Positions 54,088 to 62,214 of a stretch of 64,000 nt of DNA are shown here, in pieces. Both the position numbers and the translations under genes were made by a program. Under the pieces are notes generated by a model. That model was not told the origin of the DNA. It made no database searches and saw only the letters and a program-made list of their open reading frames with translations. Every line of letters starts with the position of its first letter. The first letter of the stretch is position 1. This DNA is from Bhargavaea ginsengi (lineage in GTDB: Bacteria > Bacillota > Bacilli > Bacillales_A > Planococcaceae): the NCBI RefSeq assembly GCF_900109165.1, contig NZ_FNZF01000004.1, forward strand, positions 163,566 through 227,565, given 5' to 3'.

Positions 54088-54507
54088 ATGGCAGTTGTAC
54101 GAGCAACTGAAAAAGAAGTGCAGCTGCTGGCGCGGCTGATGCGCGCCGAAGCAGAGGGAGAAGGAAATCTCGGAATGCTGATGGTCGGAAACGTCGGAGT
54201 CAACAGGGTCCGCGGCGACTGTTTGGATTTCGGGAACATCCGGACCATTCAGCAGATGGTCTTCCAGCGGCCAGGCGGTTTCGAAGCGACAATGAAAGGC
54301 TACTTCTATCAGCGCGCCCGCGAACAGGACATACGCCTGGCCCGCCGGGTCATCAACGGGGAACGGTTCCACCCGGCGACCCGCTCGCTCTGGTTCTTCA
54401 TGCCGGAGGGCGACTGCCCCGCGCAGTGGTGGAACCAGTGGAACACCGGTCGTTTCAAGTCGCACTGCTTTTATTCGCCGTCAGAAAGTGATTGCCCGAC
54501 AGTTTAA
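54088..54507 (+). CDS. cwlJ: Spore cortex-lytic enzyme CwlJ
   Basis: CwlJ is a coat-located cortex hydrolase activated by Ca-dipicolinate during germination. The 139-aa protein is a SleB/CwlJ-type hydrolase_2 domain without signal peptide: LLARLMRAEAEGEGNLGMLMVGNVGVNRV with the catalytic Glu, LWFFMPEGDCPAQW and FKSHCFYSPSESDCP. GAGGGGGG precedes the ATG. gerQ follows 20 bases later, and GerQ is needed to place CwlJ in the coat. Confidence 0.96.
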   Translation: MAVVRATEKEVQLLARLMRAEAEGEGNLGMLMVGNVGVNRVRGDCLDFGNIRTIQQMVFQRPGGFEATMKGYFYQRAREQDIRLARRVINGERFHPATRSLWFFMPEGDCPAQWWNQWNTGRFKSHCFYSPSESDCPTV

Positions 54508-54527
54508 TCGAAGAAAGGTGGAAACCC

Positions 54528-54896
54528 ATGGTCCAATATTATTGGAACCCGAACATGCGGCCGGTGCCGATGCAGCCGGTCCAGCAACCCCAGCAACAAA
54601 TGGTCCCTCCGCAGGTGACACTGCCGACGGGCCGCCCGCCCCAGGGCGAGGAATCCTACATTGAGAATATTCTCCGTCTCAACCGCGGACAGCCCGGCAC
54701 GTTCCATTTCTCGTTCGAGCATGGGGATCGGCAGGCCACAACGAAGGTTGTGCGCGGATTCGTGGAGGCGGCCGGGCGGGATCACGCCATCATCAGGGAA
54801 GCACGCACCGATCACCGCTTCCTGTTCCCGATGATCTACTTTGACTACGCGGAGTTCGACGAAGAGCTCAACTACTTCGACCAGGCACCGAGATAA
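54528..54896 (+). CDS. gerQ: Spore coat protein GerQ
   Basis: GerQ is a mother-cell coat protein cross-linked by Tgl and needed for CwlJ function. The 122-aa protein has a low-complexity Pro/Gln N-terminus (MRPVPMQPVQQPQQQ). The conserved C-terminal domain has SYIENILRLNRGQPGTFHFSFE and DHRFLFPMIYFDYAEFDEEL. AAAGGTGG precedes the ATG at 54528. It is coexpressed with cwlJ. Confidence 0.95.
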   Translation: MVQYYWNPNMRPVPMQPVQQPQQQMVPPQVTLPTGRPPQGEESYIENILRLNRGQPGTFHFSFEHGDRQATTKVVRGFVEAAGRDHAIIREARTDHRFLFPMIYFDYAEFDEELNYFDQAPR

Positions 54897-54900
54897 TATG

Positions 54901-54930
54901 AAAGAGCCATCCGCGGCGGATGGCTCTTTT
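54901..54930 (+). terminator. Terminator after gerQ
   Basis: AAAGAGCCATCC / GGATGGCTCTTT with a five-base loop and a final T starts four bases after the gerQ stop. Confidence 0.92.
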
Positions 54931-54951
54931 GAGTGTGCACAGTGATGGGAC

Positions 54952-55070
54952 ATGGCGCAATGGGAGTCGGCTTGGATTATGTAACGCCCACTTGGGGCAA
55001 CGGCATCCCGTTTGGAGTAATGACATTTCAATTGGAGTAACAGCGCCCCATTTGGAGTAACGCGTTGCCT
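54952..55070. repeat. 20-bp tandem array, TTGGAGTAACG family, after gerQ
   Basis: TTGG begins units at 54972, 54992, 55012, 55032 and 55052, at exactly 20-bp spacing. The best copies read TTGGAGTAAYG, and a degenerate unit lies at 54952. The other half of each unit favours GCCCCATT-like bases. It fills the gap between the gerQ terminator and the ywdK terminator. It is the only array with a 20-bp rather than 21-bp period, and its core occurs nowhere else I noticed. Confidence 0.88.
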
Positions 55071-55087
55071 TCGCCCCAGATAACGTT

Positions 55088-55125
55088 AAAAGCCGGGCGC
55101 CACATGACCATGGTGCCCGGCTTTT
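55088..55125 (-). terminator. Terminator after ywdK
   Basis: AAAAGCCGGGCGCCA / TGGTGCCCGGCTTTT (one mismatch) around CATGACCA lies just past the ywdK stop. A and T runs on both flanks make it usable in both directions. Confidence 0.92.
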
Positions 55126-55130
55126 ACAAT

Positions 55131-55511
55131 TTAACCGACATGCTTGGCGACTGCGATGATCAGCATAATCCAGCCGGCGATAAAGGCAACGCCGCCGATC
55201 GGTGTGATGGCGCCGAGGATGCCGATCTGCGTTAGTGCAAGCACATAGAGGCTTCCCGAGAAGATGACGATACCCGCCAGCAGCAGCCAGCCTGCCCAGT
55301 TCAGCTGGGACACAGCACCAAGGAGTGCCTGGCTCTGAAGAATGCCGATGAGAATGAGGCCGAGTGCATGGTACATCTGATACCTGGCCGCTGTTTCCCA
55401 AATGGCGATGTAATGGTCCGAGACTTTCCCTTCGAGACCGTGGGCACCGAATGCACCTGTCCCGACCGAGATCATAGCGTTCACCGCACCTGCTATCAAA
55501 AAGAATTTCAC
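55131..55511 (-). CDS. ywdK: DUF423 membrane protein YwdK
   Basis: This 126-aa membrane protein of the DUF423 family has about four hydrophobic helices. Its N-terminus [28 protein letters not shown] is the family signature. The function is unknown. B. subtilis has ywdK next to gerQ (ywdL). It is read leftward and follows ywdI by 22 bases, so the two are likely cotranscribed. Confidence 0.9.
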   Translation of the reverse strand: MKFFLIAGAVNAMISVGTGAFGAHGLEGKVSDHYIAIWETAARYQMYHALGLILIGILQSQALLGAVSQLNWAGWLLLAGIVIFSGSLYVLALTQIGILGAITPIGGVAFIAGWIMLIIAVAKHVG

Positions 55512-55533
55512 TCTGTTCCCCTTCTTTCAGCCA

Positions 55534-55797
55534 TTAAAAATCGAAGATGGAATCGCCGTTTGCGCCGTCCTCTTCACGCTTGGGGACGGCAGGACGGATA
55601 GCCTGCTGATCTGCCGGCGCAGCAAGCGGGACAGGCTTCACTTCGGGCATCCTGCTCTGTGGCCGGCTGCCGAGTGCCGCTTCGGACAATGCGCGAATGG
55701 CTGCAAGCGACTCCCTCTGCGAGGCCGGATCGCCTGCATTTTTGGCGGCCCGCAGATGGCGCTCCATCTCTTCGAGGATCCGTTCAATCGGAATCAT
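55534..55797 (-). CDS. ywdI: YwdI family protein
   Basis: This small protein (87 aa) of the YwdI/DUF5327 type has a helical N-terminal half (IERILEEMERHLRAAKNAGD), a Pro-rich middle and an acidic end GDSIFDF. The function is unknown. It is conserved beside ung and ywdK. Confidence 0.8.
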   Translation of the reverse strand: MIPIERILEEMERHLRAAKNAGDPASQRESLAAIRALSEAALGSRPQSRMPEVKPVPLAAPADQQAIRPAVPKREEDGANGDSIFDF

Positions 55798-55877
55798 CCG
55801 ATCCCCTCCATTCCGTTAAAAGTGTATCATATAACGCTTTGCCTTCTGGCGCCGGAACCGTACAATCCCGTGACAAT

Positions 55878-56561
55878 TCACCGGGCGATCGTGCGGCACC
55901 AGTCAATTTCTCCTTCGCCCCACTCCGAAAGAAAAGCATTCGCGCGGCTGAACGGCCGGCTTCCGAAAAAGCCCCTTCTTGCACTAAGAGGGCTTGGATG
56001 AGGGGATTCGATGACCGCGTGCCGCTCCGTATCGATCAGTTTTTTCTTTTCCTGTGCGGGACGGCCCCAGAGAATGAACACGATGGGCGCCTCACGCTCT
56101 GATAGCTTGCGGATCACTTCATCAGTAAGCGTTTCCCACCCTTTTCCCCGGTGGGAATGTGCTTCCCCTGATCGAACCGTGAGCACGGTGTTCAGCAGCA
56201 TCACACCCTGCTCCGCCCAACCGGTAAGCGTCCCGTCTTCAGGAATATCGCAGCCGATGTCATCCTGCATTTCCTTAAACACATTCCTTAGGCTAGGCGG
56301 TTTCCGGATGCCTTGTTTCACGGAGAAGCTGAGGCCGTGCGCCTGGCCCGGCCCGTGATACGGATCCTGGCCGAGGATGACCACCCTGACCGACTCGTAC
56401 GGAGTCAGTTCGAACGCTGTCCAGATGTCGTTCATCGGCGGATAGATTTCCCGGCCGGCATATTCCTCTTTAAGGAACTCACGCAGCTCGAGGTAGTAGG
56501 GTTTGGCAAACTCGTCCCCGATCACATCTTGCCAACTATTGTCCAAGATTGCCTTTGCCAT
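55878..56561 (-). CDS. ung: Uracil-DNA glycosylase, family 1
   Basis: Ung removes uracil from DNA to start base excision repair. The 227-aa protein has the catalytic water-activating motif [41 protein letters not shown] and the minor-groove loop [14 protein letters not shown]. The ATG at 56561 has AAGGAG eight bases upstream, which overlaps the end of the preceding gene. Confidence 0.97.
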   Translation of the reverse strand: MAKAILDNSWQDVIGDEFAKPYYLELREFLKEEYAGREIYPPMNDIWTAFELTPYESVRVVILGQDPYHGPGQAHGLSFSVKQGIRKPPSLRNVFKEMQDDIGCDIPEDGTLTGWAEQGVMLLNTVLTVRSGEAHSHRGKGWETLTDEVIRKLSEREAPIVFILWGRPAQEKKKLIDTERHAVIESPHPSPLSARRGFFGSRPFSRANAFLSEWGEGEIDWCRTIAR

Positions 56562-56566
56562 ATCAG

Positions 56567-57286
56567 TCACTCCTTGAACTCGACTTGTACATCATAACCA
56601 GAGAACGAGTACAATTGTTTCAGAGTTTTTACCGCATTTTCTTTGGCCTGGTTGAGAACGCCCTGCTCAGTCGCCTCCTCGATCATCATCTCTTGGGCCT
56701 CTCCCGCGAGATCGTATCCTTTTTGGATATCCGGAGGGTCGCGGAACAGCCCTTCATGAGAAAACACTTCCATCTCATCAAAACGGATTTCGGGCTCTCC
56801 CAGGAACTCCGGCTCCGGCACGGTGAGTGTTACGGTCTGGGCATCTTCATCAATCGTTATGTCATCCTCTTTTATTTTGCCGAAGTCGATGCCCGCCTTG
56901 ACCGATCCCGGGATAATCACAAGAAACTCGCGCTTGGTTCCCGGAATATCAATGCCGAGACTCATTCCGAACAACTCATTATCCGACTCATCGATGATTA
57001 CTTTCGTATAGACTTCCGCTGTCACCAGTTCGCTCAGCTCCTGTACTCTCTCAACGACAGCTCCCTTTTGTTCGGTAAACGTACTGCCGCCGGTCAGCAT
57101 CCGAAGCGCGACCACCGGGAGAATGACCGCAAGCAGGAGAAGAGGAACCGCAATCCACAGAAATCCCTTTAGCGCACGTCCCCGCCGCTTTCCTTCTCGT
57201 ACCCCCGCCGGTGCATCCCAGGTTTCCTCCACCGTGACCGCGCTTTCCTCTTCGGCGCGGCCTTTTTTATTTTTCCCTTCAGCCAT
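56567..57286 (-). CDS. Membrane-anchored DUF4230 protein
   Basis: This 239-aa protein starts with a charged cytoplasmic part (about 40 residues) and one membrane anchor ([20 protein letters not shown]). A soluble outer domain of the DUF4230 type follows ([48 protein letters not shown]). The role is unknown. The gene ends five bases before ung. AGAGAGGAT precedes the ATG at 57286. Confidence 0.8.
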   Translation of the reverse strand: MAEGKNKKGRAEEESAVTVEETWDAPAGVREGKRRGRALKGFLWIAVPLLLLAVILPVVALRMLTGGSTFTEQKGAVVERVQELSELVTAEVYTKVIIDESDNELFGMSLGIDIPGTKREFLVIIPGSVKAGIDFGKIKEDDITIDEDAQTVTLTVPEPEFLGEPEIRFDEMEVFSHEGLFRDPPDIQKGYDLAGEAQEMMIEEATEQGVLNQAKENAVKTLKQLYSFSGYDVQVEFKE

Positions 57287-57479
57287 ATCCTCTCTGCCTC
57301 CTCCCGCCAATCGGGTAAATCTTTCATTCTTCTACAATACCCGATGTCTCCCGCTTCACGCACTCACGACCATTTGGAACTGTCTTCTTTGCGTTAAAAT
57401 CAATTTTTCGTAAAACGTCCTTTTTATTTGTTACAATGAGAACATTCAAATTAACTATCCAATAAAGGAGCTCTCGCAT

Positions 57480-58313
57480 ATGACACTGAAAAAGACACTC
57501 ACGATCGCAGGATCCGATACATCGGGCGGCGCCGGTATCCAGGCTGACCTGAAAACTTTCCAGGAGCACGGAACATACGGAATGACCGCGCTTACCGTTG
57601 TCGCAACGATGGACCCGGACAACAACTGGAGCCACGGAGTCTATACGCTTCCAATCGACGTTCTGAAAGCACAGCTCAAGACAGCCCTCTCTGTCGGCAT
57701 CGACGCGGTGAAAACCGGCATGCTGAGCACCGAAGACGTCATTCGCACAGCAGGCGAAGGCATCCGCGAAACCGGCACGAACCATGTCGTCATCGACCCG
57801 GTCATGGTGTGCAAAGGCGAAGACGAAGTCCTGAATCCGGGTACGGTCGATGCAATGATCGAATACCTGCTTCCTCTCGCTGAAGTCGTCACGCCTAACC
57901 TGTTTGAAGCCGGACAACTGTCCGGCCTCGGCAAGCTGACGAGCATTGACGATATGAAAAAAGCAGCGGAGAAGATCCACGGTCTCGGCTCGAAGAATGT
58001 CGTGATCAAGGGAGGCAAGCAGCTTCAGCATGACAAGGCAGCTGACCTTTACTATGACGGTTCCAAGTTCCTGCTTCTTGAATCCGAAAAGCAGGATACG
58101 CTCTACACACACGGCGCCGGCTGCACATTCGCCGCTGCCATCACAGCGAACCTCGCAAACGGCCTCGCTGTTGAGGAAGCCGTCGTCGAAGCGAAAAAAT
58201 TCATCGCTGCCGCAATCGCCCATGGCTGGAAACTTAATCAGTACGTCGGTCCGGTCCTCCACGGCGCCAAAAACCAGCACGGTCCGGCAGAAGTCACCGT
58301 TACAGAAATCTGA
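57480..58313 (+). CDS. pdxK: Pyridoxine kinase / HMP(-P) kinase family protein
   Basis: This 277-aa ribokinase-fold kinase is of the ThiD/PdxK group that phosphorylates pyridoxal-type or hydroxymethylpyrimidine substrates. Motifs are [35 protein letters not shown] and the catalytic loop [15 protein letters not shown]. The B. subtilis protein at this locus (YwdB) belongs to this group. The motifs alone cannot decide between PdxK and ThiD. AAAGGAG lies ten bases before the ATG, and a terminator follows. Confidence 0.88.
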   Translation: MTLKKTLTIAGSDTSGGAGIQADLKTFQEHGTYGMTALTVVATMDPDNNWSHGVYTLPIDVLKAQLKTALSVGIDAVKTGMLSTEDVIRTAGEGIRETGTNHVVIDPVMVCKGEDEVLNPGTVDAMIEYLLPLAEVVTPNLFEAGQLSGLGKLTSIDDMKKAAEKIHGLGSKNVVIKGGKQLQHDKAADLYYDGSKFLLLESEKQDTLYTHGAGCTFAAAITANLANGLAVEEAVVEAKKFIAAAIAHGWKLNQYVGPVLHGAKNQHGPAEVTVTEI

Positions 58314-58323
58314 TACATGCCAG

Positions 58324-58350
58324 ACGGCCGGGATTCCCGGCCGTTTTTTG
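58324..58350 (+). terminator. Terminator after pdxK
   Basis: ACGGCCGGG-ATT-CCCGGCCGT followed by TTTTT, ten bases after the stop codon. Confidence 0.93.
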
Positions 58351-58461
58351 TCGGGATGAGCCCGCTGATCGGATTCTCCTGTTTTCGAGCTCTCCTTTCG
58401 CATTCCCGGCTGATGTTCTTTATACTGAATACGATATAGGTACCAGAAGGAGGCCTGGAAT

Positions 58462-58812
58462 ATGGAAAAAGTGAATCCCGCAGAACTTCAGCGCCTCATC
58501 GATTCGTTCGCCGGCAAAGAGCTCTACATCCATCTGGAGACGACGAACGGGTCGTATGCGGCCCACTTCAATGAAGGATTCTTCAACGCCGGCGCATTTA
58601 TCCGAAATGCCCAGATCCGTTTTGAACTGGGCAAGGTAGCCGGCGAAGCCCCGCACCGCGTCGGGCTAAAGCTGCCATACGGCTGGGTGTACGCACAGGG
58701 AATCACCCACTATGAACTTGATCAACACGGACGCCTGCTCATGGCCGGGCTTGACGGCGAAGGAAAACTTGCCGTCGCGCTGGAACTGAGCGAGACGCCG
58801 TTCGCATACTAA
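58462..58812 (+). CDS. yojF: YojF family protein (DUF1806)
   Basis: This 116-aa YojF/DUF1806 protein has segments ELYIHLETTNGSYAAHFNEGFFNAGAFIRNAQI and GLKLPYGWVYAQGITHYELD. It is always coupled to bshB2, and the gene pair is kept here with a 13-base gap. The biochemical role is unknown. AAGGAGG lies upstream of the ATG. Confidence 0.9.
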   Translation: MEKVNPAELQRLIDSFAGKELYIHLETTNGSYAAHFNEGFFNAGAFIRNAQIRFELGKVAGEAPHRVGLKLPYGWVYAQGITHYELDQHGRLLMAGLDGEGKLAVALELSETPFAY

Positions 58813-58825
58813 GGAGGGAAACGAT

Positions 58826-59527
58826 ATGGCTGGAACGATCGAAAAAGAACGCAGCGTCCTCGTCGTCTTCCCTCACCCTGACGATGAGGCCTTCGGCACA
58901 TCCGGAACGCTGTCCAAATATGTGGATATGGGTGTGCCGGTCACTTATGCCTGCCTGACACTCGGCGAGATGGGCCGCAACCTTGGCATTCCGCCATTTG
59001 CAACGAGGGAAACACTTCCCGAAGTCCGCAAAACGGAGCTGCAGGCAGCGGCGGACGCTATCGGCATCACCGATCTCCGGATGATGGGATTCCGTGACAA
59101 AACGGTGGAATTCGAAGACGACGAAAAAATGGTGAAGCTTATCACCGATCTGATCGATGAACTGGATCCTTCGCTTATCGTTACGTTCTACCCCGGCTAC
59201 TCGGTGCATCCGGACCATGAGGCAACCGCCCGGGCAGTCGTCCGCGCAGTGCGCAGATTGCCTGAGGATAAGCGCCCGAAAATGTACTTGGTCGCCTTCT
59301 CCAACGACACTGAAAAAGATCTCGGCCAACCAGACGTCGTGCATGAGGTCGCGGAGATGCTGGACCGGAAACTCCGGACGCTGAAGGCACACTCTTCACA
59401 GACGGCCTATATGATGGAAGGCCTCGAGGCGGCGATTGCCGCCGGGGAACCCGAAGCGATTGACCGATTCTCCAAAGAACGATTTTATCATTATCGCTGG
59501 CATGAGGATTTCGAAGAATCCTTTTGA
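58826..59527 (+). CDS. bshB2: Bacillithiol biosynthesis deacetylase BshB2
   Basis: BshB2 (YojG) is a zinc deacetylase that removes acetate from GlcNAc-malate in bacillithiol synthesis, or acts as a bacillithiol-conjugate amidase. The 233-aa LmbE-type protein has the metal motif VFPHPDDEAFG at the N-terminus and the later HPDHEATARAV. AAGGAGG precedes the ATG. It is transcribed with yojF. Confidence 0.94.
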   Translation: MAGTIEKERSVLVVFPHPDDEAFGTSGTLSKYVDMGVPVTYACLTLGEMGRNLGIPPFATRETLPEVRKTELQAAADAIGITDLRMMGFRDKTVEFEDDEKMVKLITDLIDELDPSLIVTFYPGYSVHPDHEATARAVVRAVRRLPEDKRPKMYLVAFSNDTEKDLGQPDVVHEVAEMLDRKLRTLKAHSSQTAYMMEGLEAAIAAGEPEAIDRFSKERFYHYRWHEDFEESF

Positions 59528-59534
59528 CGCCGCA

Positions 59535-59571
59535 CCCCCTCCCTGCTATTGTGGGGAGGGGGATTTTTTTT
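59535..59571 (+). terminator. Terminator after bshB2
   Basis: CCCCCTCCC / GGGAGGGGG with a ten-base loop is followed by eight T residues. Confidence 0.93.
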
Positions 59572-59609
59572 GCCGGAATTGGCTGAATTCACTTTCATTT
59601 GCAGGGGTA

Positions 59610-59638
59610 TTTACTTATTCACGATAGTGAATTATTAT
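59610..59638 (+). promoter_or_regulatory. Promoter with palindromic operator upstream of the YjiH gene
   Basis: TTTACT at 59610-59615, 17 bases, then TATTAT at 59633-59638. The spacer carries the perfect inverted repeat ATTCAC-GATA-GTGAAT at 59617-59632. Further half-sites GAATTCAC (59585-59592) and GTGAAT (near 59650) flank it. A repressor bound here would block polymerase directly. The regulator is not identifiable from this window. Confidence 0.65.
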
Positions 59639-59691
59639 GTAAAAAAGTGAATGTCAAAACCGGTAAAATTAATATTGGGGGATAATAAAAA

Positions 59692-61050
59692 ATGCAGAAA
59701 ACAAGTGCGTCGACGTGGACTTGGTTCCTCATCCCGTCGATCATCGGGGTCTTCCTGTTCATGATTCCGATCAAATACAATGACGAATGGGTCGTTCCGA
59801 TCGCCATCCTCGCCAACTGGCTGGCTGGCATCGTCACTCCATTCATTACTTGGGTGGCTGTCACAGTCCTTCTGATTGCAGCCGCCGGTTCGGTCATCAT
59901 GCTGTTTGCACCGAAAAAAGACTCATCAGAGCGCGGTTTCTGGGAGAACCTGTTCGGCGTCACGCCTTTCTGGACGGTTGTCCGGATCATCGGGGCCATT
60001 TTCGCAGTGATGACCGCTTTCCAACTCGGGCCGGAAGCAATCTGGAGCGGCGGCACGGGAGGCCTTCTACTGGATCCCGCGGATGGACTCGTCACGTTCC
60101 TCTTTACGATTTTCGTATTCGCAGGGCTGCTGCTTCCGCTCCTCATGAACTTCGGGCTGCTGGAATTCTTCGGCACGATGATGGTTAAGATCATGCGGCC
60201 GCTGTTCAAGCTGCCGGGCCGTTCTTCCATCGATGCGCTCGCTTCCTGGGTCGGGGACGGCACAATCGGCGTCCTTCTCACCGACAAGCAGTACCGGGAA
60301 GGTCATTATACAAAGAAGGAAGCTTCAATCATCGCAACGACCTTCTCAGTTGTCTCGATCACTTTCTCCATCGTCATCATCGGCACGGTCGGCATGTCCG
60401 CCTACTTCCTTCCGTTCTACGGGACAGTTATTCTTACCGGCCTGGTGCTGGCGCTTATCATGCCGCGCATTTATCCGCTTTCCCGAAAAAAGCAGGAATA
60501 TGCTGACGGCCGTCCGTTCACCGGAGAAGAGGAGAAAGTGCCTGCCGGCTATAATTCATTTACCCACGGTGTGGAAAATGCATTGAACAAAGCTTATGCC
60601 AACCGCGATATCGGAAAGATGTTCAAGGACGGCCTGAAAAACGTTTTGGATATGTGGTTCGGCGTCATTCCGGTCGTCATGGCATTCGGGACGATTGCGC
60701 TCATCGTGGCCGAATACACAAGCTTCTTCCACATTATCGGGAAGCCATTTGAGCCGTATCTGGCACTTCTCCAGATTCCGGAGGCCGCCGATGCGGCGCC
60801 GCTCATGATCGTCGGATTCGCGGACATGTTCCTGCCTTCGATTCTGGCAGCCGGGACCATCACTTCTGAAGTGACACTTTTTACAGTGGCCGTCGTTTCG
60901 GTTGTGCAGCTAATTTACATGTCGGAAGTCGGTGGCCTGATTCTGGGCTCCAAGATTCCTGTGAACTTCTTTGAACTGTTCGTGATTTTCCTGTTGCGTA
61001 CACTTATCGCACTGCCGATTGTCGCACTGATTGCACATATGCTCTTTTGA
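59692..61050 (+). CDS. YjiH-family nucleoside-recognition (Gate) membrane protein
   Basis: This 452-aa membrane protein has about ten hydrophobic segments and a repeated Gate/nucleoside-recognition fold: LLMNFGLLEFFGTMMVKIMRPLFKLPGRSSID, WVGDGTIGVLLTDKQYREG, and later GVIPVVMAFGTIALIVAEYTSFF and FADMFLPSILAAGTI. This is the architecture of the YjiH family, of unknown transported substrate. GGGGGA precedes the ATG. It is a single-gene unit under an operator-like palindrome. Confidence 0.85.
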   Translation: MQKTSASTWTWFLIPSIIGVFLFMIPIKYNDEWVVPIAILANWLAGIVTPFITWVAVTVLLIAAAGSVIMLFAPKKDSSERGFWENLFGVTPFWTVVRIIGAIFAVMTAFQLGPEAIWSGGTGGLLLDPADGLVTFLFTIFVFAGLLLPLLMNFGLLEFFGTMMVKIMRPLFKLPGRSSIDALASWVGDGTIGVLLTDKQYREGHYTKKEASIIATTFSVVSITFSIVIIGTVGMSAYFLPFYGTVILTGLVLALIMPRIYPLSRKKQEYADGRPFTGEEEKVPAGYNSFTHGVENALNKAYANRDIGKMFKDGLKNVLDMWFGVIPVVMAFGTIALIVAEYTSFFHIIGKPFEPYLALLQIPEAADAAPLMIVGFADMFLPSILAAGTITSEVTLFTVAVVSVVQLIYMSEVGGLILGSKIPVNFFELFVIFLLRTLIALPIVALIAHMLF

Positions 61051-61055
61051 ATATG

Positions 61056-61087
61056 AAACCGCCCTTCCATTGGAAGCGGCGGTTTTT
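61056..61087 (+). terminator. Terminator after the YjiH gene
   Basis: AAACCGCC...GGCGGTTT with an inner CTTCCA/TGGAAG stem is followed by further T residues, five bases after the stop. Confidence 0.92.
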
Positions 61088-61132
61088 TGCAGTATGAAAT
61101 GTGTACCATCCGGATACAGCCGTTCTGCTCTG

Positions 61133-62011
61133 TCATCCTAATTCCAGCCGATAAGCATTCATCCGATGAAGCCGCCCGAATCCTGATGCCTCGTAAAGAC
61201 TGATAGCTGCCTCGTTATCCGCTTCAACAGTGAGACGCACGTCCCGGATCGCTTCATGGCGGAACAGTTCGCCAAGTCCCGCCTGAAGAAGTTTTTTGGC
61301 AAGTCCCTGGCGGCGGTGCTCCCCCCCGACCGCCAGAAACTCGACGCTTCCTTCTCCGTGGATCGGGTCCGCCTCGGTATAGACGTATCCCTTCACACCG
61401 GTTTCCCCGTCCGGAATAACGAGGAGGCTGTGGTAATCATCTCTGAGATCGAGAATCTCCGCAGCCGACAGATAAGCTCCCGGGAAGGCGTGGTCGTGGA
61501 GCGACCGGAACGCCGCTTCATGCTGCTCTTCGGCCCGAACGGACGGATTCTCCCCTGTGGGCACCTCCCCTTTCTTAGCCTGCAGGATCAGATGCCTCCC
61601 GGTATGTACCCCGCCGAGCTGTCCGACCATGGCTGATACATCCGTGTTTTCCTCATTCACGAAAAATTGAAATTCCCTGATACTGTCCAGGCACAGAAGT
61701 GCCTTGCTCCACATCGGTGCTGCCACTTCCCCGAACGGCAGCTCTTCGCTGACGAATGGGCCCCACACTTCCGCGGTTCCATCCTCACTGTCAATGTCGA
61801 AACCCACCGCTCCGACGATGCGACCCTCATTTTCCGCAATAAAAAATGACTGTTCAAATCCTGTGTCGGAGAAATCGTGCTCCAGCGTATGCCGGATTTC
61901 CTTTTCCTCCTCACCGCAGTATCCGATATGATTCGTGCGGTGGCTGTTCAGCGCTCCCAGGAACTTGGCCGCCTCTGCGGCATTTACTGCCGGCCTTGTC
62001 TGAATGTCCAT
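61133..62011 (-). CDS. Two-domain GNAT acetyltransferase
   Basis: This 292-aa protein has two GNAT folds. The N-terminal half (FFIAENEGRIVGAVGFDI) is divergent. The C-terminal half has a clear acetyl-CoA site, EFLAVGGEHRRQGLAKKLLQAGL, and the end AISLYEASGFGRL. The substrate cannot be predicted. AAAGGGGG lies upstream of the ATG. It ends the conserved region, and an insertion sequence begins 66 bases beyond its start. Confidence 0.88.
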   Translation of the reverse strand: MDIQTRPAVNAAEAAKFLGALNSHRTNHIGYCGEEEKEIRHTLEHDFSDTGFEQSFFIAENEGRIVGAVGFDIDSEDGTAEVWGPFVSEELPFGEVAAPMWSKALLCLDSIREFQFFVNEENTDVSAMVGQLGGVHTGRHLILQAKKGEVPTGENPSVRAEEQHEAAFRSLHDHAFPGAYLSAAEILDLRDDYHSLLVIPDGETGVKGYVYTEADPIHGEGSVEFLAVGGEHRRQGLAKKLLQAGLGELFRHEAIRDVRLTVEADNEAAISLYEASGFGRLHRMNAYRLELG

Positions 62012-62076
62012 TATGCCGCCCCCTTTTCCCCTACTTTACACATTGTGGGCAACTCGTTCATCCCCCAATCACGAAA

Positions 62077-62126
62077 AAGGGGCTGTCCAGAAAGTCAGTG
62101 AAAACTGACTTTCTAGGACGCCCCTT
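62077..62126. repeat. Left IS end: terminal repeat folded into a long palindrome
   Basis: The terminal AAGGGGC and the next 16 bases pair almost perfectly with the complement ending GCCCCTT at 62126, around a GAAA loop (AGAAAGTCAGT / ACTGACTTTCT, small bulges). The last part CCCCTTTCC resembles a terminator tail. It may shield the transposase gene from transcription entering from outside. Confidence 0.8.
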
Positions 62127-62148
62127 TCCTTATGTTTAAATAAAATAG

Positions 62149-62214
62149 AAAAAGATCGCTGCCTTTTGTAGAATGGAGTTACCACACAACAAACCAAAAA
62201 GGAGCGATCTTTTT
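62149..62214 (+). promoter_or_regulatory. Inverted repeat able to hide the transposase ribosome site
   Basis: AAAAAGATCGCT (62149-62160) is perfectly complementary to AGCGATCTTTTT (62203-62214), which directly precedes the ATG and includes the end of AAGGAG (62199-62204). The 42-base loop is within the transcript. Such a hairpin would limit transposase translation. Confidence 0.65.
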
